A DNA stretch of 11,027 nt from contig NZ_JAKDJU010000103.1 in the NCBI RefSeq assembly GCF_030453725.1, forward strand, positions 1-11,027, written 5' to 3'. Position numbers and translations under genes: made by a program. Of this stretch, positions 1-6,460 are shown one piece after another (positions within the stretch are counted from its first letter, which is position 1; every line of letters begins with the position of its first letter). The notes under the pieces are model-generated. The model was given only the letters and a program-made list of their open reading frames with translations, made no database searches and was not told the DNA's origin. This DNA is from Brevibacterium picturae (GTDB lineage: Bacteria > Actinomycetota > Actinomycetes > Actinomycetales > Brevibacteriaceae).

Positions 1-507
1 GAGAAGGGCAGCGTGCTGGCAGTGACTGGCGCAGCCGGCACAATGGGCGGTTACGCGGTGCAACTGGCAAAGAAGGACGGGCTCACCGTCATTGCCGACG
101 CCAAAGAGGCCGACGAGGACCGTGTCATTGGGTTTGGAGCCGATCTCGTGCTCAGCCGAGGTGACGATTTCCCGCAGCTCATACGTGAGCGGTATCCCGA
201 AGGAGTGGACGGTGTGATCGACGGCGCTCTCATGCACGAGAAGATCGCACCGGCTGTCTGCGATGGGGGCACCGTCATCACGGTGCGCGGCTACGAGGAA
301 CCAGGCGAGCGTGGCATCACATTCACACCCATCTGGGTCGTCGACTATGCACGAGAACATGAGAAACTCGATGAGCTCCGTCAAGCGGCTGAGAACGGAA
401 CGGTCACTCTGCAGGTGGCCGAGACATACTCCAAGGACCAGGCCCCGGCAGCACATCGCCGTTTAGAGGCGGGCGGCGTCCGCGGGCGACTCGTCCTGAC
501 ATTCTGA
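1..507 (+). CDS. Zinc-type alcohol dehydrogenase / quinone oxidoreductase, C-terminal part (5' truncated by window edge)
   Basis: The reading frame is open from base 1 and stops at TGA 505-507, so only the last 168 residues are present. The visible part starts in the Rossmann cofactor-binding fold: GAAGTMGGYAVQLAK is the glycine-rich NAD(P)-binding loop typical of the medium-chain dehydrogenase/reductase (MDR) superfamily. It is followed by an 'ADAKEADED' segment where the second strand ends, 'GFGADLVL', and 'GVDGVIDGAL', matching the usual order AxGAxxV..., D-G-V-x-D. The C-terminus (HRRLEAGGVRGRLVLTF) matches the standard MDR ending 'A-H-x-x-x-x-G-x-x-x-G-K-x-V-L'. The catalytic N-terminal domain lies outside the window, so I cannot tell a zinc enzyme from a zinc-free quinone oxidoreductase. 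The substrate is unknown. It is convergent with the flavin reductase-like gene on the other strand. Confidence 0.85.
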   Translation, partial: EKGSVLAVTGAAGTMGGYAVQLAKKDGLTVIADAKEADEDRVIGFGADLVLSRGDDFPQLIRERYPEGVDGVIDGALMHEKIAPAVCDGGTVITVRGYEEPGERGITFTPIWVVDYAREHEKLDELRQAAENGTVTLQVAETYSKDQAPAAHRRLEAGGVRGRLVLTF

Positions 508-523
508 TCAGCTGCAGACTCCG

Positions 524-567
524 GGGTCAGGGGCCGACGGCCCCCGCGGGCCATCGCCGATTGACCC
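524..567. terminator. GC-rich nested hairpin between convergent genes, candidate bidirectional terminator
   Basis: The 69-bp gap between two converging stop codons holds a tight stem GGGGCC (530-535) / GGCCCC (539-544) with a 3-base loop. It is enclosed by a second dyad GGGTCA (524-529) / TGACCC (562-567). There is no U-tract on either strand, as is common for actinobacterial terminators. The position and stem strength support termination for both genes. This is inference from structure only. Confidence 0.5.
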
Positions 568-576
568 GCAACAGCC

Positions 577-1086
577 TCAGGGATCGATCACGCGCTCGTC
601 GCTGTCGTGTCCGGGAGACAGATCCCCGACATCGGACAGCCGCAGGGGAGTGAAAGACCCGGTTGTCTCGACCGAGACCACCTGCGCCGTGACTCCGACG
701 TGGTCTCCTCCGTCGTCCGACAATACGATGCGCTTGACCAGCATTCGGTTCGGCAGAGCCCGGAGGAGGGGCACGCCGTCTGTGGTCGTATCGACATCGA
801 GGCCGGAGAACTTGTTTGTTTCCTCGCCGGTGAGAGCGCCGAAGTGCTCTGCGACGGCCAGGTCCTCGGCAGTGAGGAAATGGACGGCGAAATGAGTGGA
901 CCGCAGGCTCACCCGATAGGTGTGGTTGGCCTTCGACAGCCAGAAGCAGTAATGCTCGGGTGAGATGCTGGACTGCGAGTGGAATCCCACCAGGCAGCCC
1001 GCCCGTTCCCCCTCCGCCGAGGTGGTGACGACGATCATCGGGGAATCGGCTGAGGACATGAGATCGTCGATAGACCCTTCGCTCAT
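577..1086 (-). CDS. Flavin reductase-like FMN-binding family protein
   Basis: A 169-residue protein with the architecture of the flavin reductase-like (split-barrel FMN-binding) family. The N-terminus 'SPMIVVTTSAEGERAGCLVGFHSQSSISPEHYCFWLSK' (read in pieces) contains the usual pattern of a strand, a short turn, G-x-x-x-G-x-x-x-Q/T-S-x-S, then the P-x-x-x-x-x-L-S-K segment that lines the flavin site (about residues 16-53). 'FAVHFL' and 'FSGLD' (about 66-71 and 93-97) are also typical. Members reduce FMN/FAD with NAD(P)H or use bound FMN themselves. The length is normal for a small actinobacterial member. The start ATG at 1084-1086 has a GAGGAG Shine-Dalgarno about 8 nt upstream. It is divergent from the XdhC-like gene, so a link to that redox module is possible but unproven. 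The substrate and partner monooxygenase, if any, are unknown. Confidence 0.8.
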   Translation of the reverse strand: MSEGSIDDLMSSADSPMIVVTTSAEGERAGCLVGFHSQSSISPEHYCFWLSKANHTYRVSLRSTHFAVHFLTAEDLAVAEHFGALTGEETNKFSGLDVDTTTDGVPLLRALPNRMLVKRIVLSDDGGDHVGVTAQVVSVETTGSFTPLRLSDVGDLSPGHDSDERVIDP

Positions 1087-1105
1087 GATTCGGTCTCCTC
1101 ACACA

Positions 1106-1115
1106 TGATCGATCA
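1106..1115. promoter_or_regulatory. Perfect 10-bp palindrome upstream of the flavin reductase gene, possible operator
   Basis: TGATCGATCA is a perfect dyad 20-29 nt before the flavin reductase start codon. A second dyad, GCCTG-AC-CAGGC, lies at 1127-1138. Both sit where an operator for the divergent pair would be expected. No clear -10 box was seen for the minus-strand gene. Short palindromes can occur by chance. Confidence 0.25.
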
Positions 1116-1266
1116 ATGGGATGGTGGCCTGACCAGGCTTTCCCGCAGCACTGGGACTGACTCCGGCAGCAGAAGCGATGCGGCGCGTGCCGAGAACTCC
1201 ATCTTGGCAGTCTACGAAACCCCGGCTCGACCCGCTAGTGCCCTGTTTCGGGCAGGTCGGAAGGTA

Positions 1267-1272
1267 TAGGCT
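1267..1272 (+). promoter_or_regulatory. Candidate -10 box for a leaderless xdhC-like transcript
   Basis: TAGGCT fits the actinobacterial TANNNT -10 pattern. Its spacing would put transcription start at about 1279-1280, on or next to the A of the ATG at 1280. A GGAAGG at 1259-1264 is 15 nt from that ATG, too far for a normal ribosome site. No good -35 box is present (TGTTTC at the expected place). A leaderless mRNA would explain all this, but it is an inference. Confidence 0.35.
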
Positions 1273-1279
1273 CGATGAC

Positions 1280-2500
1280 ATGCTGGATGTCCTGCCCGCC
1301 GCGCAGCAGCGGCTCTTCGACCCGGAGGAACCACAGGACATCGCGGTCGCCACCATCATCGGAACCGAGGGGTCAGTGCCTCGGCCGGTGGGAACGTCCA
1401 TGTTGGTCGACGCCGCAGGTGCGATCCACGGGTCTCTCACCGGAGGCTGCGTCGAAGGTGCTGTCCTCGTTGCCTGTCGGCAGGCGCTCGACTCAGGACT
1501 CTCCACGGTGCAGCGATTCGGGTACAGCGATGACGATGCCTTTGCCGTCGGGCTGATGTGCGGCGGCAAAATCGATGTGCTCATCCAGAGCTTCAGGGCC
1601 GGCTGCTCCAGTCTGCGGCAAGAAGCCGGTCGGAGCGAGCAGAGCACACGTGGGAGCAATCAGAGCACACGTCACAGCGTCCCGATCGCGATGATCATGA
1701 GATTGCCCGCTGCGACTCATGAGGAGTCCCTCGGCACCTGTGTCATCAGCAGAAATTCTCTTGAGTTCGACGCCGAACGGGACGCAGCTTCTCTTGCCGC
1801 CGGACTTGCCGGGGTCGTGCCGCCGTCGGTCCTCGATACTGCGCTCCGGCGTGCGGAGGCAATGATCCGCAGCGGGCGCACGGGCAGCGTCCGTGTTGCT
1901 CCGCCAGATGACGAATACGAGCCGATCGAACTCTTCATTGAGACCCGGACGCCGCCGGCCCACCTGATCATCGTCGGAGCGAACGCCTTCGGACAGGCTC
2001 TGGTGGAAGCCGCCAGGCCCCTGGGCCATCGCATCACTCTGTGCGATCCCCGCCCTGCCTTCACCGATCCGACGTCGTTTCCCGGCGCCGAGGTGGTCCG
2101 AGCCTGGCCGCACCGCTTCCTCATCGAGGCTGCCGAAGCAGGTGAGCTCGATGAGCGCAGCATGATCTGTGTGCTCAGCCACGACCCGAAGGTCGACATT
2201 CCCACCCTGGTCCACGCGCTCGGGCTCGACATTGGCTATGTGGGGGCAATGGGCTCGCGGCGCAGCGACCGAGACCGACGTCATGCTCTGCAGGAGGCAG
2301 GAGTCGACAGCGAAGCGCTGGCTCGACTGCACTCTCCGATCGGTCTCGACCTGGATGCGCTGACCCCCGCCGAGGTGGCCGTTTCGATTCTTGCGGAGAT
2401 CCTCACCGTCCGTGGCGGCCGGAACCAGGCTGCGCCCCTCAGCGGCCGGACGCAGGTCGCGCCCCCGAGCCGCGCGACGCGTGACCGGCCCCCTGATTGA
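1280..2500 (+). CDS. XdhC/CoxI-family molybdenum hydroxylase maturation protein
   Basis: Members of this family bind molybdenum cofactor, promote its sulfuration and insert it into xanthine dehydrogenase-type enzymes; PaoD and XdhC are the characterised cases. The 406-residue protein has both family domains. The N-terminal XdhC_CoxI domain (about residues 20-105) carries 'GTEGSVPRPVGTSMLV', 'GSLTGGCVEG' with the conserved Gly-Gly-Cys (55-57), and 'GLMCGGKIDV' with a second Cys at 94. The C-terminal Rossmann-like domain (about 227-380) carries 'LIIVGANAFGQAL', 'CDPRP' and 'GAMGSRR' (322-328). ATG 1280 is preferred; the frame is open to 1178 but that extra stretch looks non-coding. Residues 118-131 in the interdomain linker are a duplicated heptapeptide. 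The last ~25 residues are Pro/Arg-rich and overlap the oppositely oriented nucleotidyltransferase gene. It most likely serves the molybdenum enzyme encoded at 3361-7005. Confidence 0.9.
   Translation: MLDVLPAAQQRLFDPEEPQDIAVATIIGTEGSVPRPVGTSMLVDAAGAIHGSLTGGCVEGAVLVACRQALDSGLSTVQRFGYSDDDAFAVGLMCGGKIDVLIQSFRAGCSSLRQEAGRSEQSTRGSNQSTRHSVPIAMIMRLPAATHEESLGTCVISRNSLEFDAERDAASLAAGLAGVVPPSVLDTALRRAEAMIRSGRTGSVRVAPPDDEYEPIELFIETRTPPAHLIIVGANAFGQALVEAARPLGHRITLCDPRPAFTDPTSFPGAEVVRAWPHRFLIEAAEAGELDERSMICVLSHDPKVDIPTLVHALGLDIGYVGAMGSRRSDRDRRHALQEAGVDSEALARLHSPIGLDLDALTPAEVAVSILAEILTVRGGRNQAAPLSGRTQVAPPSRATRDRPPD
1632..1672 (+). repeat. Two-copy 21-bp-period direct repeat inside the xdhC-like linker
   Basis: GGAGCGAGCAGAGCACACGT (1632-1651) and GGAGCAATCAGAGCACACGT (1653-1672) match at 18 of 20 bases and are offset by exactly 21 bp. 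The duplication therefore stays in frame and gives RSEQSTR / GSNQSTR in the protein linker. It is probably a slippage duplication in a tolerant interdomain segment. Confidence 0.8.
2439..2500. other. 62-bp tail-to-tail gene overlap
   Basis: The xdhC-like gene stops at 2498-2500 on the plus strand, and the nucleotidyltransferase stops at 2439-2441 on the minus strand. Both reading frames run through the same 62 bp. The overlapped parts are the low-complexity tails of both proteins, not their domains, so the overlap looks like loss of earlier stop codons in one or both genes. Confidence 0.8.
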
Positions 2501-3254
2501 TCGTGTCGAACACCGTGCGGCCGTTGCCGTCACTTCCGTCACCGCCTCGGCCATCGCCGCGGCTGCCACCGTCACTGCAGTGGCGGGTGGAGCGATCCAG
2601 AAGCTTCAGACGGTGAAGGTCGGCGGGTACATCGATGTCTTCGCCGTCGTCGAGGTCGCTGCAGTCGACCAGTTCCACGATGTCGCGGTGCGCGGTGAGC
2701 AGCTGGCGAGCACCGACGTCATCATGGGCTGCGGTGACCACCTCGGCGGTCCACATCGCATCGAAGACGACAGGGTGTCCCCGGCGCAGCTGCCCCTGCT
2801 CGTCCCGGTGCGCGGCTGCGGTGATCGCCCCCGGACGATGGGCTGCGATGAGGCGTTCGACCTCCTCTGCACAGATGCCAGGTCGGTCGACGGGTGTCAC
2901 CAGGACATCGGTTCCGGGGCCGATGGTCTGCAGTCCGCACTGCAGCGAGGAACCCATTCCCTCGGCCCACCTCCGGTTGCGGGCCACCCGGACCTGATCC
3001 GACCCGCGCAGAATGGTGGCGACCTCCTCGGCCCCGGCACCGGTGACGACCGTGACATTGCGGCATCCTCCTGAGAGGAGGGCGTCCACGAGGCACTCGA
3101 CGAGGGTGCGGCCGTTGCCGCGCAGCAGTGCCTTCGGTCCCAGACCCAGTCGTCGACCTGCGCCGGCAGCGAGGACCAGCCCGACCGGGCCCTGACCGAC
3201 GGCGGATCCGGCCATCGGCCCCTGAACGCTCTCAGGAGCAGTTTCCGTGGTCAT
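2439..3254 (-). CDS. MobA/MocA-like molybdenum cofactor nucleotidyltransferase
   Basis: An NTP-transferase domain protein of the MobA/MocA type, which attaches CMP or GMP to molybdopterin. The start of the domain has the nucleotide-binding signature LVLAAGAGRRLGLGPKALL (about residues 26-44: L-A-A-G-x-G-x-R-x-G-x-x-K). 'VTVVTGAGAEEV', 'NRRWAEGMGSSLQCGL' (the N-x-x-W-x-x-G-M-x-x-S-x-x-x-G motif) and 'TPVDRPGI' follow; the last is the metal/cofactor loop, here with Arg instead of the more common Met or Gln after Asp. 'RRGHPVVFD' is also diagnostic. Its place after a molybdenum hydroxylase of PaoC type suggests a CTP-using MocA-like role, which is an inference. ATG 3254 overlaps the stop of a short upstream ORF as ATGA; ATG 3215, with AGGGG just upstream, is an alternative giving 258 instead of 271 residues. 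About 50 Gly/Asp/Ser/Arg-rich residues after the domain extend it beyond the usual ~200. Confidence 0.85.
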   Translation of the reverse strand: MTTETAPESVQGPMAGSAVGQGPVGLVLAAGAGRRLGLGPKALLRGNGRTLVECLVDALLSGGCRNVTVVTGAGAEEVATILRGSDQVRVARNRRWAEGMGSSLQCGLQTIGPGTDVLVTPVDRPGICAEEVERLIAAHRPGAITAAAHRDEQGQLRRGHPVVFDAMWTAEVVTAAHDDVGARQLLTAHRDIVELVDCSDLDDGEDIDVPADLHRLKLLDRSTRHCSDGGSRGDGRGGDGSDGNGRTVFDTINQGAGHASRGSGARPASGR

Positions 3255-3364
3255 TGCGACAGGCCCAGCTTCGCCGTCATCGCGACAGGTGCAGACTTCG
3301 ACGCGATCGCGACAGACAGGTGCAGACTTCGACGCGATCGCGGCGGATCGGGCTTCGTCGTCAT
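3251..3364 (-). CDS. Possible 37-residue coupling ORF between the molybdopterin subunit and nucleotidyltransferase genes
   Basis: The ATG at 3364-3362 overlaps the TGA of the molybdopterin subunit gene (ATGA). The frame stays open for 37 codons and ends in a TGA (3253-3251) that overlaps the ATG of the nucleotidyltransferase, again as ATGA. The peptide begins MTTKPDPPRS and ends AKLGLSQ; it has no recognisable domain. No Shine-Dalgarno precedes either ATGA, so translation would rely on re-initiation by ribosomes finishing the upstream gene. The whole ORF is made of tandem repeats. It may be only a ribosome bridge keeping downstream expression after an expansion of the junction, or it may not be translated at all. 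Confidence 0.35.
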   Translation of the reverse strand: MTTKPDPPRSRRSLHLSVAIASKSAPVAMTAKLGLSQ

Positions 3365-3367
3365 TGC
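3258..3367 (-). repeat. Four-unit degenerate tandem repeat (26-31 bp units) at the operon junction
   Basis: Read on the minus strand, units start at 3367, 3341, 3310 and 3283 (lengths 26, 31, 27, 26), and a partial fifth begins at 3257. Each starts GCAATGAC, GCGATCGC or GCGATGAC, followed by a GCGAAG-like core and usually ending CCTGTC. The two central units share 28 identical bases (3284-3311 and 3315-3342). The first unit contains the stop codon of the molybdopterin subunit gene, and the fifth contains the start codon of the nucleotidyltransferase gene. Confidence 0.85.
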
Positions 3368-5433
3368 GGCAGGAACGCGTCGCCGAAGAGCGGCAGATCA
3401 CGCACCCGTACGCCGGTGGCATTGTAGGCGGCATTCGCGAGCGCCGCGGCAGCGCCGACGATGCCGATCTCACCGATGCCGCGGGCACCGAGTGGACCCG
3501 CCAGCGGATCGTCCTCGTCCAGCCACGCTGCCTCAATATCAGTAATATCGGCATTGACGGGAACGTGATACTCGGCGAAGTCGTGGTTGACGACGTGGCC
3601 GAATCGCGGATCGAGTTCGCCCTTCTCATGGAGAGCCATTCCCAGCCCCATGGTCATCCCCCCGATGAACTGTGAGCGAGCGGTGCGCGGGTTGACGATC
3701 CGTCCGGCGGAGAACATCCCGAACATGCGATTCACCCGGATCTCTCCGGTGGCGGCATGGATGCGGACCTCGGCGAAATGAGCGCCGAAGGAGTGCAGGG
3801 CGAACTTCTCGGCTGCCGGATTCGCCTGCGCTTCGCCCTGTGACTGTGCTCCGGTCGCGGGATCGGTTCCATGCTCGGCCCGAAAGTTCTCTGTCGCAGC
3901 GATGACGGCGGCGCTCCAGCTCGCCAATCCGGTGGAGCCGCCGGCGACCGTGGCGTTGGGCAGGTCGGTATCGCCGATCTGAAGCTCCACCTGGTCAATG
4001 GGCACCTGCAGGCAGTCCGCAGCGACTTGGGTCAGGGCAGTCCACGTGCCGGTGCCCAGGTCCGCCGCACCGATGGCCACCTCGTAGCAGTCGGACGTTC
4101 GGCGGATGCGCGCGACGGAGCCGGGCTGCCGGCCCGCCGGATAGGTGGAGGAGGCGACCCCCATGCCGATGAGCCAGCCGTTCTCCCGCCGAGAGCGCGG
4201 TTGAGCGCTGCGGCGATCCCAGCCGAAGCGCTCCGCTCCCTCCCGCAGACAGTCCACGAGACGGCGCTGATTGAAGGGCATCCCGGTGTCCGGGTCGGTG
4301 TCCGGGTCATTGCGCACTCGCAGCTCGATCGGGTCGATTCCGGTGGCGACGGCGAGTTCGTCCATGGCGATCTCGAGTCCGACCATACCCGGGGCCTCTC
4401 CGGGAGCTCGCATCCACGAGGGCACAGGCACATCCAGAGGAACCACACGCTGAGTGAGGCGGCGATTGTCGCCTGCGTACATCATGCGGGCCGGCTTCGT
4501 CGCCTCCTCCGGAAATTCCTTTGTCTGCGACGACATCGAGACCGCATCGAAGGCGAACGCTGTGATCGTGCCATCGGCGCGTGCGCCCAAGCGGATGTGC
4601 TGCAGGGTCGGTGCCCTGTAGCCGGTGATCGAGAACATCTGCTGCCGGGTCACGGCGTACTTCACAGGACGTCCCGGCACCGCTTTGGCGGCGAGTGCGG
4701 CGAGCATCATGTCGGCGTGGGGGACACCCTTGGAGCCGAAGCCCCCGCCGACGTGCGGGGAGACGATGTGGATCCGGTCCGGTTCCAGCCCGAGGATCGG
4801 CGCCAGCGTCGACCGTGTGGGGTGAACGCCCTGAGTCGAAGTCCACAGGGTCAGCTCGCCTCGGTCCCAGCGGGCGATGGTGGTGTGCGGCTCCATGGGG
4901 TTGTTGTGCTCCATCGGAGTGCTGTACCGCTGATCGACACGGACGTCAGCCTCGGCGAGGGCCGAATCGACGTCTCCGACGGTGACATCGCCTCCACCGG
5001 ACTCAGGAGTGCGGGAAGCAGGATGGTCCTCCCGCAGCTCGACATCGTGATCGTCCTCCACATAGCTGATGATGACGAGACCGGCGGCATGGCGGGCCTG
5101 CTCCGGGGTGGTGGCGATGACGCCGCCGAGGTACTGTCCGCGGAATCCGATCTCGGGAGAGCGCAGGATCGCCAGTTCCCCGTCCTCCGTGCTGTGCAGT
5201 TCGGGCGCATTGTCGTGGGTGAGCACATGCACCACTCCGTCGACCGCCTCGGCTGCGGAGGTGTCGATGTTCGCTGTCCGGCCCCGTGCGATCTGTGCCT
5301 GCAGAGGATAGAGGTACAGCGGATCGTCGACCGGGTGCTCGTACGCATAGGGAGCACGACCTCGCACCTTGTCCGGGCCGTCCAGGCGCACCTGCCGGGT
5401 GCCGATGGCCGAGGTCGTCAGCAGGTCACTCAT
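3361..5433 (-). CDS. Molybdenum hydroxylase, molybdopterin-binding (large) subunit, PaoC/YagR type
   Basis: The catalytic subunit of a xanthine dehydrogenase/aldehyde oxidase-family enzyme, 690 residues. Residues ~15-125 form the aldehyde oxidase a/b hammerhead domain. The cofactor domain follows with GGGFGSKG (229-236), 'SWMRAPGEAPGMVGLE' (339-354, the cofactor-contacting arginine loop) and 'AAVIAATENF', ending with 'GARGIGEIG', in which Glu655 corresponds to the base catalyst of the family. The R-A-P-G-E and G-x-G-E-x-G motifs place it with PaoC-like aldehyde oxidoreductases rather than CO dehydrogenase, which has a Cys-containing VAYRCSF loop not present here. The ATG at 5433 has GGAGG 7 nt upstream and overlaps the FAD-subunit stop by 8 bp. 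It is somewhat short against PaoC (~730): the segment at about 517-547 is compressed into an Ala/Gln/Glu-rich linker. The substrate is probably an aldehyde or N-heterocycle; the sequence does not settle it. Confidence 0.92.
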   Translation of the reverse strand: MSDLLTTSAIGTRQVRLDGPDKVRGRAPYAYEHPVDDPLYLYPLQAQIARGRTANIDTSAAEAVDGVVHVLTHDNAPELHSTEDGELAILRSPEIGFRGQYLGGVIATTPEQARHAAGLVIISYVEDDHDVELREDHPASRTPESGGGDVTVGDVDSALAEADVRVDQRYSTPMEHNNPMEPHTTIARWDRGELTLWTSTQGVHPTRSTLAPILGLEPDRIHIVSPHVGGGFGSKGVPHADMMLAALAAKAVPGRPVKYAVTRQQMFSITGYRAPTLQHIRLGARADGTITAFAFDAVSMSSQTKEFPEEATKPARMMYAGDNRRLTQRVVPLDVPVPSWMRAPGEAPGMVGLEIAMDELAVATGIDPIELRVRNDPDTDPDTGMPFNQRRLVDCLREGAERFGWDRRSAQPRSRRENGWLIGMGVASSTYPAGRQPGSVARIRRTSDCYEVAIGAADLGTGTWTALTQVAADCLQVPIDQVELQIGDTDLPNATVAGGSTGLASWSAAVIAATENFRAEHGTDPATGAQSQGEAQANPAAEKFALHSFGAHFAEVRIHAATGEIRVNRMFGMFSAGRIVNPRTARSQFIGGMTMGLGMALHEKGELDPRFGHVVNHDFAEYHVPVNADITDIEAAWLDEDDPLAGPLGARGIGEIGIVGAAAALANAAYNATGVRVRDLPLFGDAFLPQ

Positions 5434-6460
5434 GAGCGTCCTCCAAGTTCTCGTCCGGCTCCGTCTCCGGGGCTCCCGTCAACTCGGTCAGCACTGTCGT
5501 GATGGCACCGCGTGCCATCGCGACCTTGAAGCGGTTGCCCTCCACGGGCTCGGCGGCTTCGAGCTCAGCCTCCGCCGCGCGCAGAAACGTCTCCTGATTC
5601 GGCTCTGCACCCCGCAGCACAGCCTCGGCGGCGCCTGCACGCCAGGGTTTATGTGCGACACCGCCCAGGGCGATGGAGGCCTCGCGGATCACCGGCTTCG
5701 GCCCCGAGTCGTCGACGTCGACCCTTGCGGCGACCGAGACCAGGGCGAAGGCATAGGACGCGCGGTCTCGGATCTTGCGATACGTCGAACGACCGCGGCG
5801 AGGGGGAGGGAGTTCGAGTGCGGTGATGAGGTCGCCGTGCTCAAGGACCGTGTCCTGCTCGGGATGTTCTCCGGGCAGCCGATGGAGCTCACTGATCGGA
5901 ATCCGACGCTGCCCACGAGGACCGAGGACGACGACCACGGCATCGAGGGCGGCGAGGGCGACGGCCATGTCGGAGGGATGGGTTGCCACGCAGTCAGGTG
6001 ACGCGCCGAGGATCGCATGGTAGCGGGTGTAACCGCCGATGGCCGAGCAGCCGGAGCCGGGTTCGCGTTTGTTGCACGGAGTCGACGTGTCCTGGAAGTA
6101 CACGCATCTGGTGCGCTGGAGCAGATTCCCGCCCATGGTCGCTGCGTTGCGCAGCTGACCGGAGGCCCCTGAGAGCAGGGCACGTGAGAGCATCGGGTAG
6201 TCGCGTCGGACTCGCGGGTCGGCGGCCGCGTCGCTGTTGCGCACCATCGCTCCGATGCGCAGCCCTGCGTCGTCGAGCTCCTCGACGTGTGCAAGGTCGA
6301 GGCGATTGATGTCGACGACCAGCCCCGGCTCCGTGACGCCGAGCTTGAGGTGATCGACGAGGTTGGTTCCGCCGGCCAGGAACACCGCGTCCGGCCGTTG
6401 GGTGAGCACGGCGACGGCCTCAGCGGTGTCGGTGGCGCGTTCGTAGTCGAAGGGATTCAT
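5426..6460 (-). CDS. Molybdenum hydroxylase FAD-binding (medium) subunit with PaoB-type 4Fe-4S insertion
   Basis: A 344-residue subunit that passes electrons from the iron-sulfur clusters to FAD and on to the external acceptor. 'FLAGGTNLVDHLKL' (27-40) is the pyrophosphate-binding loop, 'IGAMVRNSDAA' (69-79) and 'ATMGGNLLQRTRC' (107-119) complete the FAD site, and the CO dehydrogenase flavoprotein C-terminal domain spans about 225-325. Cysteines 119, 129, 138 and 157 ('RTRC', 'PCNKREPGSGC', 'ASPDC') match the four-cysteine insertion that binds an extra 4Fe-4S cluster in E. coli PaoB and 4-hydroxybenzoyl-CoA reductase-like relatives. ATG 6460 overlaps the upstream stop as ATGA, with GAGGAG about 6 nt before it. 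The last ~15 residues are acidic. The subunit type is clear; the electron acceptor is unknown. Confidence 0.92.
   Translation of the reverse strand: MNPFDYERATDTAEAVAVLTQRPDAVFLAGGTNLVDHLKLGVTEPGLVVDINRLDLAHVEELDDAGLRIGAMVRNSDAAADPRVRRDYPMLSRALLSGASGQLRNAATMGGNLLQRTRCVYFQDTSTPCNKREPGSGCSAIGGYTRYHAILGASPDCVATHPSDMAVALAALDAVVVVLGPRGQRRIPISELHRLPGEHPEQDTVLEHGDLITALELPPPRRGRSTYRKIRDRASYAFALVSVAARVDVDDSGPKPVIREASIALGGVAHKPWRAGAAEAVLRGAEPNQETFLRAAEAELEAAEPVEGNRFKVAMARGAITTVLTELTGAPETEPDENLEDAHE

Noticed and set aside
527..1102. Alternative minus-strand frame across the flavin reductase gene
   Set aside because: Arg/His-rich translation without motifs, out of frame with the recognisable flavin reductase domain.
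1178..1279. Upstream ATG extension of the xdhC-like protein by 34 residues
   Set aside because: The extra residues (Arg/Pro-rich) do not resemble the family N-terminus, and a -10-like box lies within this stretch.
1493..2575. Minus-strand open frame (360 codons) antisense to the xdhC-like gene
   Set aside because: No recognisable motif and composition typical of a shadow frame; the plus-strand gene has complete XdhC domains.
2391..3074. Plus-strand open frame with an Ala/Val/Thr-rich N-terminus resembling a membrane or signal segment
   Set aside because: It is the antisense of the Gly/Asp/Ser-rich tail and the domain of the nucleotidyltransferase; nothing after the Ala-rich start resembles a protein family.
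3258..3367. CRISPR array
   Set aside because: The units are contiguous, degenerate and lack unique spacers, and there are no cas genes nearby.
3871..5502. Long plus-strand open frame (543 codons) across the molybdopterin subunit gene
   Set aside because: It lies antisense to a gene with clear motifs, and its translation is His/Arg/Gly-rich with no domain. Long antisense frames are expected in GC-rich DNA.
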